Assembly (NCBI RefSeq): GCF_007556685.1
Contig: NZ_VJON01000028.1
Span: 1-36,843 of the forward strand
DNA: 36,843 bases
Origin: Tepidimonas charontis
GTDB taxonomy: Bacteria > Pseudomonadota > Gammaproteobacteria > Burkholderiales > Burkholderiaceae_C
Reading direction: 5' to 3'
Under the pieces are notes generated by a model that saw only the letters and a program-made list of their open reading frames with translations, searched no databases and was not told the origin of the DNA. This document shows, piece by piece, positions 1-12,307 of this stretch. A program made the position numbers and the translations under genes. Position 1 is the first letter of the stretch. The number at the start of each line of letters is the position of its first letter.

Positions 1-2
1 CG

Positions 3-15
3 CCCCCCCCCCCCC
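3..15. repeat. Homopolymeric C tract (13 C)
   Basis: Thirteen consecutive C residues lie almost at the left edge of the window, about 85 bases before the first start codon. Such a run could slip during replication or sequencing. Because it touches the window edge it may also mark an assembly boundary. No function is assigned. Confidence 0.6.
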
Positions 16-98
16 GGCCACGTCATCGGGGCGAACGCGCTTTTTGCAGCGCCGCATAATGACGGCGTCATACGTTCCACCCTGAGAGGAGTTCTCCC

Positions 99-947
99 AT
101 GCACATCGACACCGTCGGCATCGTCGGCGCCGGCACCATGGGCAACGGCATCGCCCAGGTCTGCGCCACCACCGGGCTCAACGTCGTCATGGTCGACATC
201 AGCGACGCCGCGCTGAACAAGGGCCTGGCCACCATCGGCGCCAGCCTCGATCGGCTGATCAAGAAAGACAAGCTCAGCGCCGCCGACAAAGACGCCGCGC
301 TGGCGCGCATTCGCCCTTCCACCAACTATGACGACCTGAAGGGGGCGCAGCTCGTCATCGAAGCCGCCACCGAAAACCTCGAGCTCAAAATCAAAATCCT
401 GCGCCAGCTCGACGGCCTGCTGGCGCCCGAGACACTGGTGGCCACCAACACCAGCTCGATCAGCATCACGCAACTGGCCGCCGTCACCGGCCGCGCCGAC
501 CGCTTCATCGGCATGCACTTCTTCAACCCGGTGCCGATGATGGCGCTGGTGGAAATCATCCGCGGCCTGCAGACCAGCGACGCCACCCACGACGCGGTGC
601 GCGAGCTGGCCCTGCGCCTGGGCAAGACGCCGATCACGGTCAAAAACTCGCCCGGCTTCGTGGTCAACCGCATCCTGGTGCCGATGATCAACGAGGCCTT
701 CTTCGTCCTCGCCGAGGGGCTGGCCAGCCCGGAAGACATCGACGCCGGCATGAAGCTGGGCTGCAACCACCCGATCGGGCCGCTGGCGCTGGCCGACATG
801 ATCGGGCTGGACGTCTGCCTGGCGGTGATGAACGTGTACTTCGCCGAATTCAACGACAGCAAGTACCGCCCCTGCCCCCTTCTGAAGGAAATGGTGGCCG
901 CCGGCTACCTGGGCCGCAAAACCGGCCGTGGGGTCTACACCTACTGA
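99..947 (+). CDS. 3-hydroxybutyryl-CoA dehydrogenase
   Basis: This 282-residue protein is a typical full-length short-form 3-hydroxyacyl-CoA dehydrogenase. The family oxidises (S)-3-hydroxybutyryl-CoA to acetoacetyl-CoA (or the reverse) with NAD(P) in the cytoplasm, in fatty-acid, butanoate or polyhydroxybutyrate-linked metabolism. The N-terminus has the Rossmann dinucleotide loop GAGTMG (residues 10-15). The middle carries the catalytic-histidine segment GMHFFNPVP (about 141-149), followed by NSPGFVVNR, which opens the C-terminal helical domain. The ATG is preceded by a strong ribosome site (GAGAGGAG, about 8 bases upstream), and a CATAAT at 55-60 could be a -10. The gene stands alone; moaC converges on it 52 bases downstream. 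Names used for this family include hbd and paaH; the sequence does not decide between them. Confidence 0.93.
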   Translation: MHIDTVGIVGAGTMGNGIAQVCATTGLNVVMVDISDAALNKGLATIGASLDRLIKKDKLSAADKDAALARIRPSTNYDDLKGAQLVIEAATENLELKIKILRQLDGLLAPETLVATNTSSISITQLAAVTGRADRFIGMHFFNPVPMMALVEIIRGLQTSDATHDAVRELALRLGKTPITVKNSPGFVVNRILVPMINEAFFVLAEGLASPEDIDAGMKLGCNHPIGPLALADMIGLDVCLAVMNVYFAEFNDSKYRPCPLLKEMVAAGYLGRKTGRGVYTY

Positions 948-999
948 GCGACGGTGCGCGCCTTGCGGCGGGGATAGATGCGGCGCCGGCCCGGGCGGC

Positions 1000-1533
1000 T
1001 CACGCCGCCACGAAGTGGCCGGATTTGCCGCCGCGCTTTTCCAGCAGCCGCACGTCGCCCATCACCATGGCGCGATCGGCAGCTTTGCACATATCGTAGA
1101 TCGTCAGCAGCGCCACCTGCACCGCCGTCAGCGCCTCCATCTCGACGCCGGTGGGGCCCACCGTCTCCGCCGTGGCCTGCACGCGCACCGCACTGCGCTC
1201 ACGCTCCAGCGCAAAATCCAGTGCCACGCGCGTCAGCGCGATCGGGTGGCACAAAGGGATCAGCTCGCTGGTGCGCTTGGCCGCCATGATGCCAGCGACG
1301 CGCGCCACGCCCAGCACATCGCCCTTCTTGGCCGAACCCTGCTCGATGAGCGCCAGCGTGGCGGGCTGCATGCTGATGCGCCCTTCGGCCACCGCGACTC
1401 GGTGCGTGGCCGCTTTCGCGCCCACATCCACCATGTGCGCCTGACCATGGGCGTCGAAATGCGTCAGCGGCGACGCCGCCGCTGGCGGCGCGGCGGCGTC
1501 GAGCGGGGAAGCTGGGGAAGAGGGATCACGCAT
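1000..1533 (-). CDS. moaC: Cyclic pyranopterin monophosphate synthase MoaC
   Basis: MoaC works with MoaA to convert GTP to cyclic pyranopterin monophosphate, the first intermediate of molybdenum cofactor synthesis. The 177-residue protein has the family's opening [15 protein letters not shown] (about residues 23-37). It also has the active-site stretch LIPLCHPI (about 91-98) and the late motif [10 protein letters not shown] followed by YDMCKA. The first ~22 residues are an Ala/Pro/Ser-rich extension before the conserved start of the domain, so a later start is possible, but no later ATG gives a complete domain. The gene is divergent from the M48 protease gene. No other moa gene is in the window. 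Confidence 0.95.
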   Translation of the reverse strand: MRDPSSPASPLDAAAPPAAASPLTHFDAHGQAHMVDVGAKAATHRVAVAEGRISMQPATLALIEQGSAKKGDVLGVARVAGIMAAKRTSELIPLCHPIALTRVALDFALERERSAVRVQATAETVGPTGVEMEALTAVQVALLTIYDMCKAADRAMVMGDVRLLEKRGGKSGHFVAA

Positions 1534-1658
1534 AATGCATCAACAACGGAACGCGTCGCCAACCGCGGCGGCGGCACGCCCCCGCAGACTGCGCCAACCA
1601 TGCAGGCAGCCGAGTGCGCCGCAATGAATCTTGCCGCGTTGGTGAGATCATACCGCCC

Positions 1659-3413
1659 ATGCACTCTGCCTTGCCTGAAAACCGCGCCGTGCGCGCCGAC
1701 AGTGCCGCGCCTGGCGCGAGCCCCGAATCGCCCCCGGCGCGCTGGCAGCCCATGGCATGCTCGCGTCGCCACTGGCTGGCAGGCGCGCTGCGCAGCACCT
1801 TTGCGCTGCCGGTGGCGCGCGCCCTGCAGCCATGGGCGCTGTCGGCCATGGGCGCGGGCGCGACGCTGTCGGCGGGTATGGCGCAGGCCAACCCGCTGCC
1901 GGCGCTGGGCGACGGTGGCGACCTCACGCTGTCTGAGGAGCGGCGCCTGGGTGACCACATCGCGCGCAGCCTCTACCGCGACCCGGCCTATGTGGACGAC
2001 CCGGTGCTGGACGACTATCTGCAGACCCTCTTTCAGCCGCTGTGGCGCACGGCGCGCCAGCGCGGCGAGCTGGCCGACGAACAGGCCGAGCGCTTCGCGT
2101 GGCGGCTGTTGCTCGGACGCGATCGCACCATCAACGCCTTCGCCCTGCCCGGCGGCTACTTCGGCATCCACCTCGGGCTGATCGCCGTCACCACCCGCGC
2201 CGACGAACTGGCCTCCGTCCTCGCGCACGAGCTCAGCCACGTCACGCAGCGCCACATCGCCCGGCTGCTCAGCCGCCAGAGCCAGCAGGCCCCGCTGGTG
2301 CTGGCGGCGATGATTCTGGGGGCGTTGGCCGCCAGCGCCGCCCGCAATACCGACATCGCCAGCGCCGCCATCGCCGGCGGGCAGGCGGTGGCGGCGCAGA
2401 GCCAGCTCAACTTCTCGCGCGACATGGAGCGCGAGGCCGACCGCGTCGGTCTGGCCGTGTTGCTGGGCGCCGGATTCGATGGACAAGGCTTCGTGGGCAT
2501 GTTCGAGCGTCTACTGCAGGCGGCGCGCCTCAACGACGATGGCAGCTTCCCCTATCTGCGTAGCCATCCGCTGACCACAGAGCGCCTGGCTGACTTGCGC
2601 GCGCGCCTGCCGCTGACGCTGCCTGCCGCCCCCTCGACCACGATGGTCTCGCCGCTGCTGCACGCCTTCGCGGCCGCGCGCGCGGCGGTGCTGGCCGACC
2701 CCGCCGCCGACCGCCTGCGCGCCCACGCCGCGGGCACCGGCAGCGGGCCCGCCCGCACCTATGCGCAGGCGCTGGCGGCGGCGCTGCTGCGCGACCCAGC
2801 CGCTGCCGCACGCGCCCTGCCAGAACTGTATGAGGCCACCGCCCGCGACCCCACCGCCCAGCGCGCCATCCGTCAGCTGCACCTGGAGGTGGCAGCCAGC
2901 CTGGCCACGGCGCCGGCGGGCGCGACGTCGCGCCCGGGGGCCATCGAGCCGCCCACTGGCCTCGCGGCCGCGAATGCCGCCGCGCTGGCCGACCTGACAC
3001 CACCCCGCGTTGGCGAAACCCTGGAGGCCGCCGTGGCCGACGGCAGCCGCGCCAGCCTCCTGCTCGCCGCCCGCGCCGCTGCCTTCGCCGGCGACGGCTG
3101 GCCGGCGCGCGTGCAAGCCCGCCTGCAAGCCTGGTGCGTCGAGCACCCTGACGATGGCAGTGCCTGGTTGACCCTGGCGGGTCTGCTGCACACCCTGAAC
3201 CGGCCGGTGGCCGCCGCGCGTGCCGAAGGCGAAGCGCACTTGGCTCGCCTCGATCCACAGGGCGCGCTGGAGCGCTTTCGCGCCGCCCAGCGGCTGGCAC
3301 AGGCGCGCGGCGAGCGCGATCTGATGGAGCTGTCCATTCTGGATGCGCGCGCACGCCACGCCCAGGCCCTGCTGCAGGCCGAAGCCGACGAGGCCCGCCA
3401 GCGCCAGCGGTGA
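1659..3413 (+). CDS. M48 family zinc metalloprotease, BepA-like, exported
   Basis: This is a periplasmic M48 peptidase of the BepA/YfgC type, a family that assists outer-membrane protein assembly and degrades misfolded ones. The zinc motif HELSH is near residues 190-194 (counted from this ATG), with the third ligand in DMEREADR about 65 residues later. The ~280 residues after the protease domain are Ala-rich helical repeats resembling TPRs, as in BepA. Near the N-terminus SRRHWLAGAL followed by a hydrophobic stretch and AQA looks like a twin-arginine signal peptide. Start choice is uncertain: a GTG at 1614 is further upstream, and an ATG at 1752 sits directly before the twin-arginine motif and would give a conventional short signal. 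None has a strong ribosome site. The protein is longer than E. coli BepA (487 residues). Confidence 0.85.
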   Translation: MHSALPENRAVRADSAAPGASPESPPARWQPMACSRRHWLAGALRSTFALPVARALQPWALSAMGAGATLSAGMAQANPLPALGDGGDLTLSEERRLGDHIARSLYRDPAYVDDPVLDDYLQTLFQPLWRTARQRGELADEQAERFAWRLLLGRDRTINAFALPGGYFGIHLGLIAVTTRADELASVLAHELSHVTQRHIARLLSRQSQQAPLVLAAMILGALAASAARNTDIASAAIAGGQAVAAQSQLNFSRDMEREADRVGLAVLLGAGFDGQGFVGMFERLLQAARLNDDGSFPYLRSHPLTTERLADLRARLPLTLPAAPSTTMVSPLLHAFAAARAAVLADPAADRLRAHAAGTGSGPARTYAQALAAALLRDPAAAARALPELYEATARDPTAQRAIRQLHLEVAASLATAPAGATSRPGAIEPPTGLAAANAAALADLTPPRVGETLEAAVADGSRASLLLAARAAAFAGDGWPARVQARLQAWCVEHPDDGSAWLTLAGLLHTLNRPVAAARAEGEAHLARLDPQGALERFRAAQRLAQARGERDLMELSILDARARHAQALLQAEADEARQRQR

Positions 3414-3496
3414 GCCGTCCGTCGTTCGGATCGAGGAACGGCAAGTCGCGGCATCGGCGCCACGCGGCCAACGACCGGTACGGCACAATCGCGCCC

Positions 3497-6056
<2,560 letters not shown>

Positions 6057-6058
6057 AT

Positions 6059-6176
6059 AAAAAGGTACCGCGAAGCCCCCGCCGAGACAACAGGAGGAGG
6101 GAGGGAGGAGGAGAACCGCCCCGGCGGCTGTGCCATCGGCCCGTGCAACCACCGGACCGAGGCGACTTCGCGGTAC
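6059..6176 (-). terminator. Long closed-stem element with T-run downstream of acr3
   Basis: In the convergent gap between the GST gene and acr3, an 11-base arm at 6065-6075 is the exact reverse complement of 6166-6176, about 90 bases apart. Read on the minus strand (the direction of acr3), the closing arm is followed after one base by five T residues (6063-6059). The result is a stem plus U-tail like an intrinsic terminator, but with a very long inner segment. That segment contains a short CCGCC/GGCGG pairing and a purine tract. It could be a terminator, a 3'-end-derived small RNA, or a remnant of a mobile repeat. Confidence 0.4.
6092..6112. repeat. Polypurine mirror repeat
   Basis: A 21-base stretch of only A and G is a perfect mirror repeat centred on A6102: G-runs of 2,2,3,3,2,2 separated by single A. 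Such tracts can form intramolecular triplex DNA or G-quadruplexes. It lies within the long stem element behind acr3. Confidence 0.7.
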
Positions 6177-6238
6177 ACGTAAAACGTAACGCTTTCCTGT
6201 TTCGAAACCGGCAGCACCGCCAAAGTTCCCGCAATCGC

Positions 6239-7324
6239 TCAGGCCGGCGATGAACGGAACCCCGCCTCATACCAGCGCCGGCTGCGGTTGACCAGCGCCA
6301 CCACCGCCAGCATCACCGGCACCTCGATGAGCACGCCTACCACGGTGGCCAGCGCCGCGCCGGACTCGAAACCAAACAAGCTGATCGCGGTGGCCACCGC
6401 CAGCTCGAAAAAATTAGAGGCCCCGATCAGCGCCGAGGGCGCAGCCACCGCGTGCACCTCGCCGACCCAACGGCTCAGGCCGTAGGCCAGCGCCGAGTTG
6501 AACGCCACCTGGATGAGAATCGGCACCGCCAACAACGCGATGACCAGCGGCTGGCGCAAGATTTGTTCGCCCTGAAAGGCAAACAACAACACCAGTGTGG
6601 CCAGCAGCGCTATGATCGACCAGGGGCCGATGCGGCGCATGGCCGCATCGAACGCCTGTGGCCCGCGCGCCAGCAGCCGCCGCCGCCACAGCTGGGCCAA
6701 GATCACCGGCACCACGATATACAGCCCCACCGACACGAGCAACGTATCCCACGGCACCGTGATGGCCGACAAGCCGAGTAAAAAGGCCACCAAGGGGGCA
6801 AAGGCAAATACCATGATGGTGTCGTTGAGCGCCACTTGCGACAGGGTAAAAAGCGGGTCGCCCCCGCTCAGGCGGCTCCAGACGAACACCATCGCCGTGC
6901 AGGGGGCGGCTGCCAGCAGGATCAAGCCGGCCACGTAGGCGTCGAGCTGCTCGGCGGGCTGCCATGCGGCAAAGAGTTGGCGCACGAACAGCCAGGCCAG
7001 CAAGGCCATCGAAAACGGCTTGACCAGCCAATTGACGAACAGCGTCACGCCGATGCCGCGCACATGCTGGCGTACCTGGTGCAGCGCGCCGAAATCGACC
7101 TTGACCAGCATCGGGATGATCATCACCCAGATCAGCAGGCCCACCGGCAGGTTGACCTGTGCCACCTCCAGCCGGGCGATGGCCTGAAAGACGCCCGGCA
7201 GCGCCTGCCCGAGCGCGACACCGGCCACGATGCACAGCGCCACCCACAGCGTCAGGAAGCGCTCGAACACGCTCATCGGCGCGCCGCTGGCCTGCTTGGC
7301 CGTGACTTCACATTGGGCACTCAT
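6239..7324 (-). CDS. ACR3 family arsenite efflux transporter
   Basis: This 361-residue inner-membrane protein exports arsenite, removing the product of arsenate reduction. It belongs to the ACR3 (bile/arsenite/riboflavin transporter) family rather than the ArsB family. It shows about ten hydrophobic segments starting with FLTLWVALCIVAGVALG. It has the family segment LPVGLLIWVMIIPMLVKVDF near residues 60-80 and the conserved cysteine in AAPCTAMVFVWSRL near 135-148. It is the last gene of the ars operon. ATG 7324 lies 7 bases after the arsC stop, so the genes are almost certainly co-transcribed. An internal ATG at about residue 17 (MSVFERFL) is an alternative start. Such genes are often named acr3 or, loosely, arsB. 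Confidence 0.94.
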   Translation of the reverse strand: MSAQCEVTAKQASGAPMSVFERFLTLWVALCIVAGVALGQALPGVFQAIARLEVAQVNLPVGLLIWVMIIPMLVKVDFGALHQVRQHVRGIGVTLFVNWLVKPFSMALLAWLFVRQLFAAWQPAEQLDAYVAGLILLAAAPCTAMVFVWSRLSGGDPLFTLSQVALNDTIMVFAFAPLVAFLLGLSAITVPWDTLLVSVGLYIVVPVILAQLWRRRLLARGPQAFDAAMRRIGPWSIIALLATLVLLFAFQGEQILRQPLVIALLAVPILIQVAFNSALAYGLSRWVGEVHAVAAPSALIGASNFFELAVATAISLFGFESGAALATVVGVLIEVPVMLAVVALVNRSRRWYEAGFRSSPA

Positions 7325-7331
7325 GGGCTTG

Positions 7332-7832
7332 TCAACTCCGAGCCAAGGCGCGCGCGGCCTCTTGCAAAGCAGCCGGCGTCAGGGTTTCGACGGGCAGCGA
7401 CACCAGCTCCTCGATGCGCTGCCGAATGCGCTGCAGCGTGGTGCGAAAAGCCTGATATTTCACCTCATCGGGCGCGTCGCCCGCGGAAGGATCGGCAAAC
7501 CCCCAGTGAGCGGTGGCCGGGTGGCCGGGCCACACCGGGCAGACTTCGCCGGCGGCGTCGTCGCAGACGGTGATGATGAGGTCCATCGCCGGTGCACCGG
7601 GCGCCGCGAACTCGTCCCAGTGCTTGCTGCGCAAGCCATCGGTGGCGATGCCGGCCTCACGCAGAACGGCCAGCGCCAGCGGGTGCGGCTGCTGCTGCGG
7701 GCGCGGGCTGCTGCCGGCCGAAAACGCCCGAAAGCGTCCTTGGCCCAGGTGATTGAGCAGCGCCTCGGCCAGGATGCTGCGCGCGGCGTTGTGCGTGCAC
7801 AAGAACAGAACGTGACACGGGCGGTGGGTCAT
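7332..7832 (-). CDS. arsC: Arsenate reductase ArsC (LMW phosphatase type)
   Basis: ArsC reduces arsenate to arsenite for export. The 166-residue protein is of the low-molecular-weight tyrosine phosphatase family, not the Spx-like E. coli plasmid type. The P-loop is CTHNAARS (about residues 12-19). Further redox cysteines lie in VCDDAAGEVCPVWPG, followed by the family motif HWGFADP. The chosen ATG has GGAG about 6 bases upstream. An in-frame ATG at 7847 overlaps the arsI stop as ATGA and would add MTERT; translational coupling through that codon is also possible. The gene sits between arsI and acr3 in the operon. Confidence 0.94.
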   Translation of the reverse strand: MTHRPCHVLFLCTHNAARSILAEALLNHLGQGRFRAFSAGSSPRPQQQPHPLALAVLREAGIATDGLRSKHWDEFAAPGAPAMDLIITVCDDAAGEVCPVWPGHPATAHWGFADPSAGDAPDEVKYQAFRTTLQRIRQRIEELVSLPVETLTPAALQEAARALARS

Positions 7833-7843
7833 GGTGCGCTCCG

Positions 7844-8341
7844 TCATCCGCAGCACGCACGTGTGTGGGTGTGGCCCGGCGTACAGCACGCGGCCGCCTC
7901 CCTTGCGGCTGCGCTCGCCGCTGTATCGGCACAGCGCGCGCTGCCGCCGTGGGCCGATGCCGGCGCTTCCCGAAACACAGGGATGTCGGCCAGCGTGTGA
8001 AAGTGCTCCCAGGCGATGCCCTGCGGATCGGTCACCCAGTGCTTCTCGCTGCGGGCGTAGCAACAGGTCGTCGCCCCCTCGTCGAGCAGGGCCATGTCGG
8101 CGGCTCGGGCGCGCGCTTTCAGCTCACCCAGCTCCGACGCGTCATCGACTTGGAAGCCCAGATGGTCCACCCCCGGCGTGCCGCCACCCGTGGAGATGGC
8201 GAAATTCAGGCGCGGATCGTCGAGCATCCACTTGGCATAGTCGCGCTCCACGCGTACCGGCGCAGCGTCGAACAGACGTGAGTAAAAGGCGATGCTTTGT
8301 TGCAAATCGCGCACGTGCAGGTGGACGTGAAAGCGCTTCAT
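7844..8341 (-). CDS. arsI: ArsI/CadI-family organoarsenical C-As lyase
   Basis: ArsI is a vicinal-oxygen-chelate (type I extradiol dioxygenase fold) enzyme that uses Fe(II) and O2 to cleave the carbon-arsenic bond of trivalent methyl- and aromatic arsenicals. In this 165-residue protein the likely metal ligands are His5, His60 (GVDHLGF) and Glu112 (AWEHFHT). The vicinal Cys93-Cys94 in TTCCYARSEKHWVTDP matches the arsenic-binding pair of known ArsI proteins. The C-terminal ~30 residues are Ala-rich with two further CC pairs, as in many ArsI/CadI proteins. ATG 8341 has GGAGGAG at good spacing, so the upstream extension is ignored. It lies 29 bases after arsR. CadI-like cadmium-induced function is the alternative, but the ars context favours ArsI. 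Confidence 0.88.
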   Translation of the reverse strand: MKRFHVHLHVRDLQQSIAFYSRLFDAAPVRVERDYAKWMLDDPRLNFAISTGGGTPGVDHLGFQVDDASELGELKARARAADMALLDEGATTCCYARSEKHWVTDPQGIAWEHFHTLADIPVFREAPASAHGGSARCADTAASAAAREAAACCTPGHTHTRACCG

Positions 8342-8370
8342 GGCGGACTCCTCCAGGGGCGGGTGATGGA

Positions 8371-8700
8371 TCAACACGGACAGGGAAGGCGGACATCGGC
8401 GACGGGGCACGGCTGGCCTCGGCAGCAGTTTTCGGTGAGGTAAGCCAGCAGCGCCTGCATGGTGTCGAAGGCCGCGCGGTAGATCAGATGACGCCCCTGC
8501 CGCTGCTGCGTCACCAACCCGGCGTGCAGCAGCTCTTTCAAATGGAAGGACAGCGCACTGGGCGTCGCTTGCAGCGCGTCGGCCAACGCCCCGGGGGTCA
8601 AACCGTCGGGACCGGCCATGACCAGCGTGCGAAAGGCACGCAAACGCACGGGCTGGGCCAGCGCGGCCAGGGCTTGGACGACATGGGCTTCATCGCGCAC
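8371..8700 (-). CDS. arsR: ArsR-family metalloregulator
   Basis: This winged-helix repressor of the SmtB/ArsR family should sit on the ars operator and release it on binding As(III). The helix-turn-helix is ALADALQATPSALSFHLKEL, followed by the wing HAGLVTQQRQGRHLIYRA. The C-terminus ends in a cysteine-rich tail (ENCCRGQPC and CPC), a plausible As(III) site as in other C-terminal-cysteine ArsR proteins. Start choice: an in-frame ATG at 8718 overlaps the operator palindrome and lies upstream of the likely -10 TATAGT (8712-8707). I therefore prefer GTG 8700, which starts about 6 bases after the -10 and gives the usual short N-terminus before ALAALAQ. The message would then be leaderless. First gene of the operon. 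Confidence 0.9.
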   Translation of the reverse strand: MRDEAHVVQALAALAQPVRLRAFRTLVMAGPDGLTPGALADALQATPSALSFHLKELLHAGLVTQQRQGRHLIYRAAFDTMQALLAYLTENCCRGQPCPVADVRLPCPC

Positions 8701-8706
8701 GGCAGC

Positions 8707-8735
8707 ACTATACAACATTTCAACAAATATTGAAA
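8707..8735 (-). promoter_or_regulatory. ars promoter with ArsR operator palindrome
   Basis: TTTCAA (8718-8723) and TTGAAA (8730-8735) form a perfect interrupted palindrome with a 6-base centre, an AT-rich island in GC-rich DNA and typical of ArsR operators. On the minus strand TATAGT (8712-8707) follows TTTCAA by exactly 17 bases. The operator therefore lies between a weak -35 and the -10, where bound repressor would block RNA polymerase. Confidence 0.7.
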
Positions 8736-8818
8736 CGAATGCGACACCCCAAGCCGCTGGCCAACGGTCGGCGCCGCAAGCGCGACGCGGATGCTTTCCA
8801 GAGCCGGTGAGATGATGC

Positions 8819-9613
8819 TCAACGCAGCGCCAGAATGCGGCGCGCACCATCGAGCACGATCAGGCCGATCACCGTTCCGACGATCAGATCGGGCAGTGCC
8901 GAGCCCGTCCACGCCACCAGCAACCCCGCCACGATCACCCCCAGATTGGCCAGCACATCGTTGGCGGAGAAGATGTAGCTGGCCTTCATGTGCACGCCCA
9001 GCCCCCGGTGGCGCGCCACCAGCCACAGGCAGGCCACATTGGCCGCCAAAGCCAAGGTGGCCACGGCCATCATCAGGACCGACACCGGCTCGCTGCCCAG
9101 CACGGCGCGCCGCACCACCTCGGCCAAGGCCAACAGGGCCAGGGCCCCCTGCAGCCAGCCGGCCAGATGCGCCGCCCGCATTTTGTGGGCGGCGCTGCGG
9201 CCCACCGCATACAGGGCAACCCCATAGACGGCCGCATCGGCAAACATATCCATGCCATCGGCCAGCACCCCCGTGGACTGTGCCAGCAGGCCGACGACCA
9301 TCTCCAGCACGAACATCATCGCGTTGATCGCCAACAGCGTCCACAGCACGCGCGCTTCGGTGGCGTCGGCGTGGGTGCCCGGCGATGGCTCGCCGACCGC
9401 CGGCTCGGTGTGGACCAGGGCAGCGCCCAGGTTCAGCGGGGTCAGGCGCTGTAGCACCGCCTGCGCCGGCCCGGTGTGCAGCACCGTCACGCGACGCTGC
9501 GCCAGATCGAACGTCAAACGCGCCTGCGGCAGATCGCGCAGCGCCATGCGGATCAGGTTTTCCTCGGATGGGCAATCCATCTTGGGCACGGTAAAAACGC
9601 TGCGATGCCACAT
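8819..9613 (-). CDS. CDF-type cation transporter with N-terminal metal-binding-like domain
   Basis: This 264-residue protein resembles the cation diffusion facilitator family, which exports divalent metals (Zn, Co, Cd, Ni, Fe) in exchange for protons. Residues 1-75 form a small soluble domain starting MWHRSVFTVPKMDCPSEE, with a single cysteine in MDCPSEE reminiscent of an HMA-like metal domain. Six hydrophobic segments follow. Within them GVLADGMDMFADAAVYGV (TM2) and FSANDVLANLGVI (TM5) carry the paired Asp/Asn metal-site residues. The long cytoplasmic CDF C-terminal domain is missing, so it is shorter than CzcD/FieF. ATG 9613 has AGGAGGGG upstream. It lies 84 bases downstream of gyrB, behind stacked hairpins. 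Metal specificity cannot be read. Confidence 0.82.
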   Translation of the reverse strand: MWHRSVFTVPKMDCPSEENLIRMALRDLPQARLTFDLAQRRVTVLHTGPAQAVLQRLTPLNLGAALVHTEPAVGEPSPGTHADATEARVLWTLLAINAMMFVLEMVVGLLAQSTGVLADGMDMFADAAVYGVALYAVGRSAAHKMRAAHLAGWLQGALALLALAEVVRRAVLGSEPVSVLMMAVATLALAANVACLWLVARHRGLGVHMKASYIFSANDVLANLGVIVAGLLVAWTGSALPDLIVGTVIGLIVLDGARRILALR

Positions 9614-9617
9614 CGCA
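9601..9617 (-). promoter_or_regulatory. Hairpin over the start codon of the CDF transporter gene
   Basis: Seven-base arms (9601-9607 and 9611-9617) are exact reverse complements around a 3-base loop. The ATG (9613-9611) lies inside one arm and the Shine-Dalgarno just upstream. It could be a translational control hairpin or an operator, or a chance palindrome. Confidence 0.35.
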
Positions 9618-9637
9618 ATCCCCTCCTGGGCAAGGGC

Positions 9638-9676
9638 GCGGCGCGCTGCGCCGCACACGAATCGGGGCCCCGTGTG
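9638..9676 (-). terminator. Two adjoining hairpins between gyrB and the CDF gene
   Basis: 9638-9644 pairs perfectly with 9648-9654 (7 bp, 3-base loop). 9654-9659 pairs with 9671-9676 around an 11-base segment containing GGGCCC. They share one base and lie immediately after the gyrB stop. No T-run follows, so they are not a canonical intrinsic terminator; attenuation or Rho-independent pausing is possible. Confidence 0.35.
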
Positions 9677-9697
9677 TGCTGCAGCCGCCCACGCCTT

Positions 9698-12307
<2,610 letters not shown>

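Noticed and set aside
3410-3496. Upstream GTG start for the DUF3717 protein
   Set aside because: The extra 29 residues are low-complexity basic sequence, and a -10-like motif lies inside this segment.
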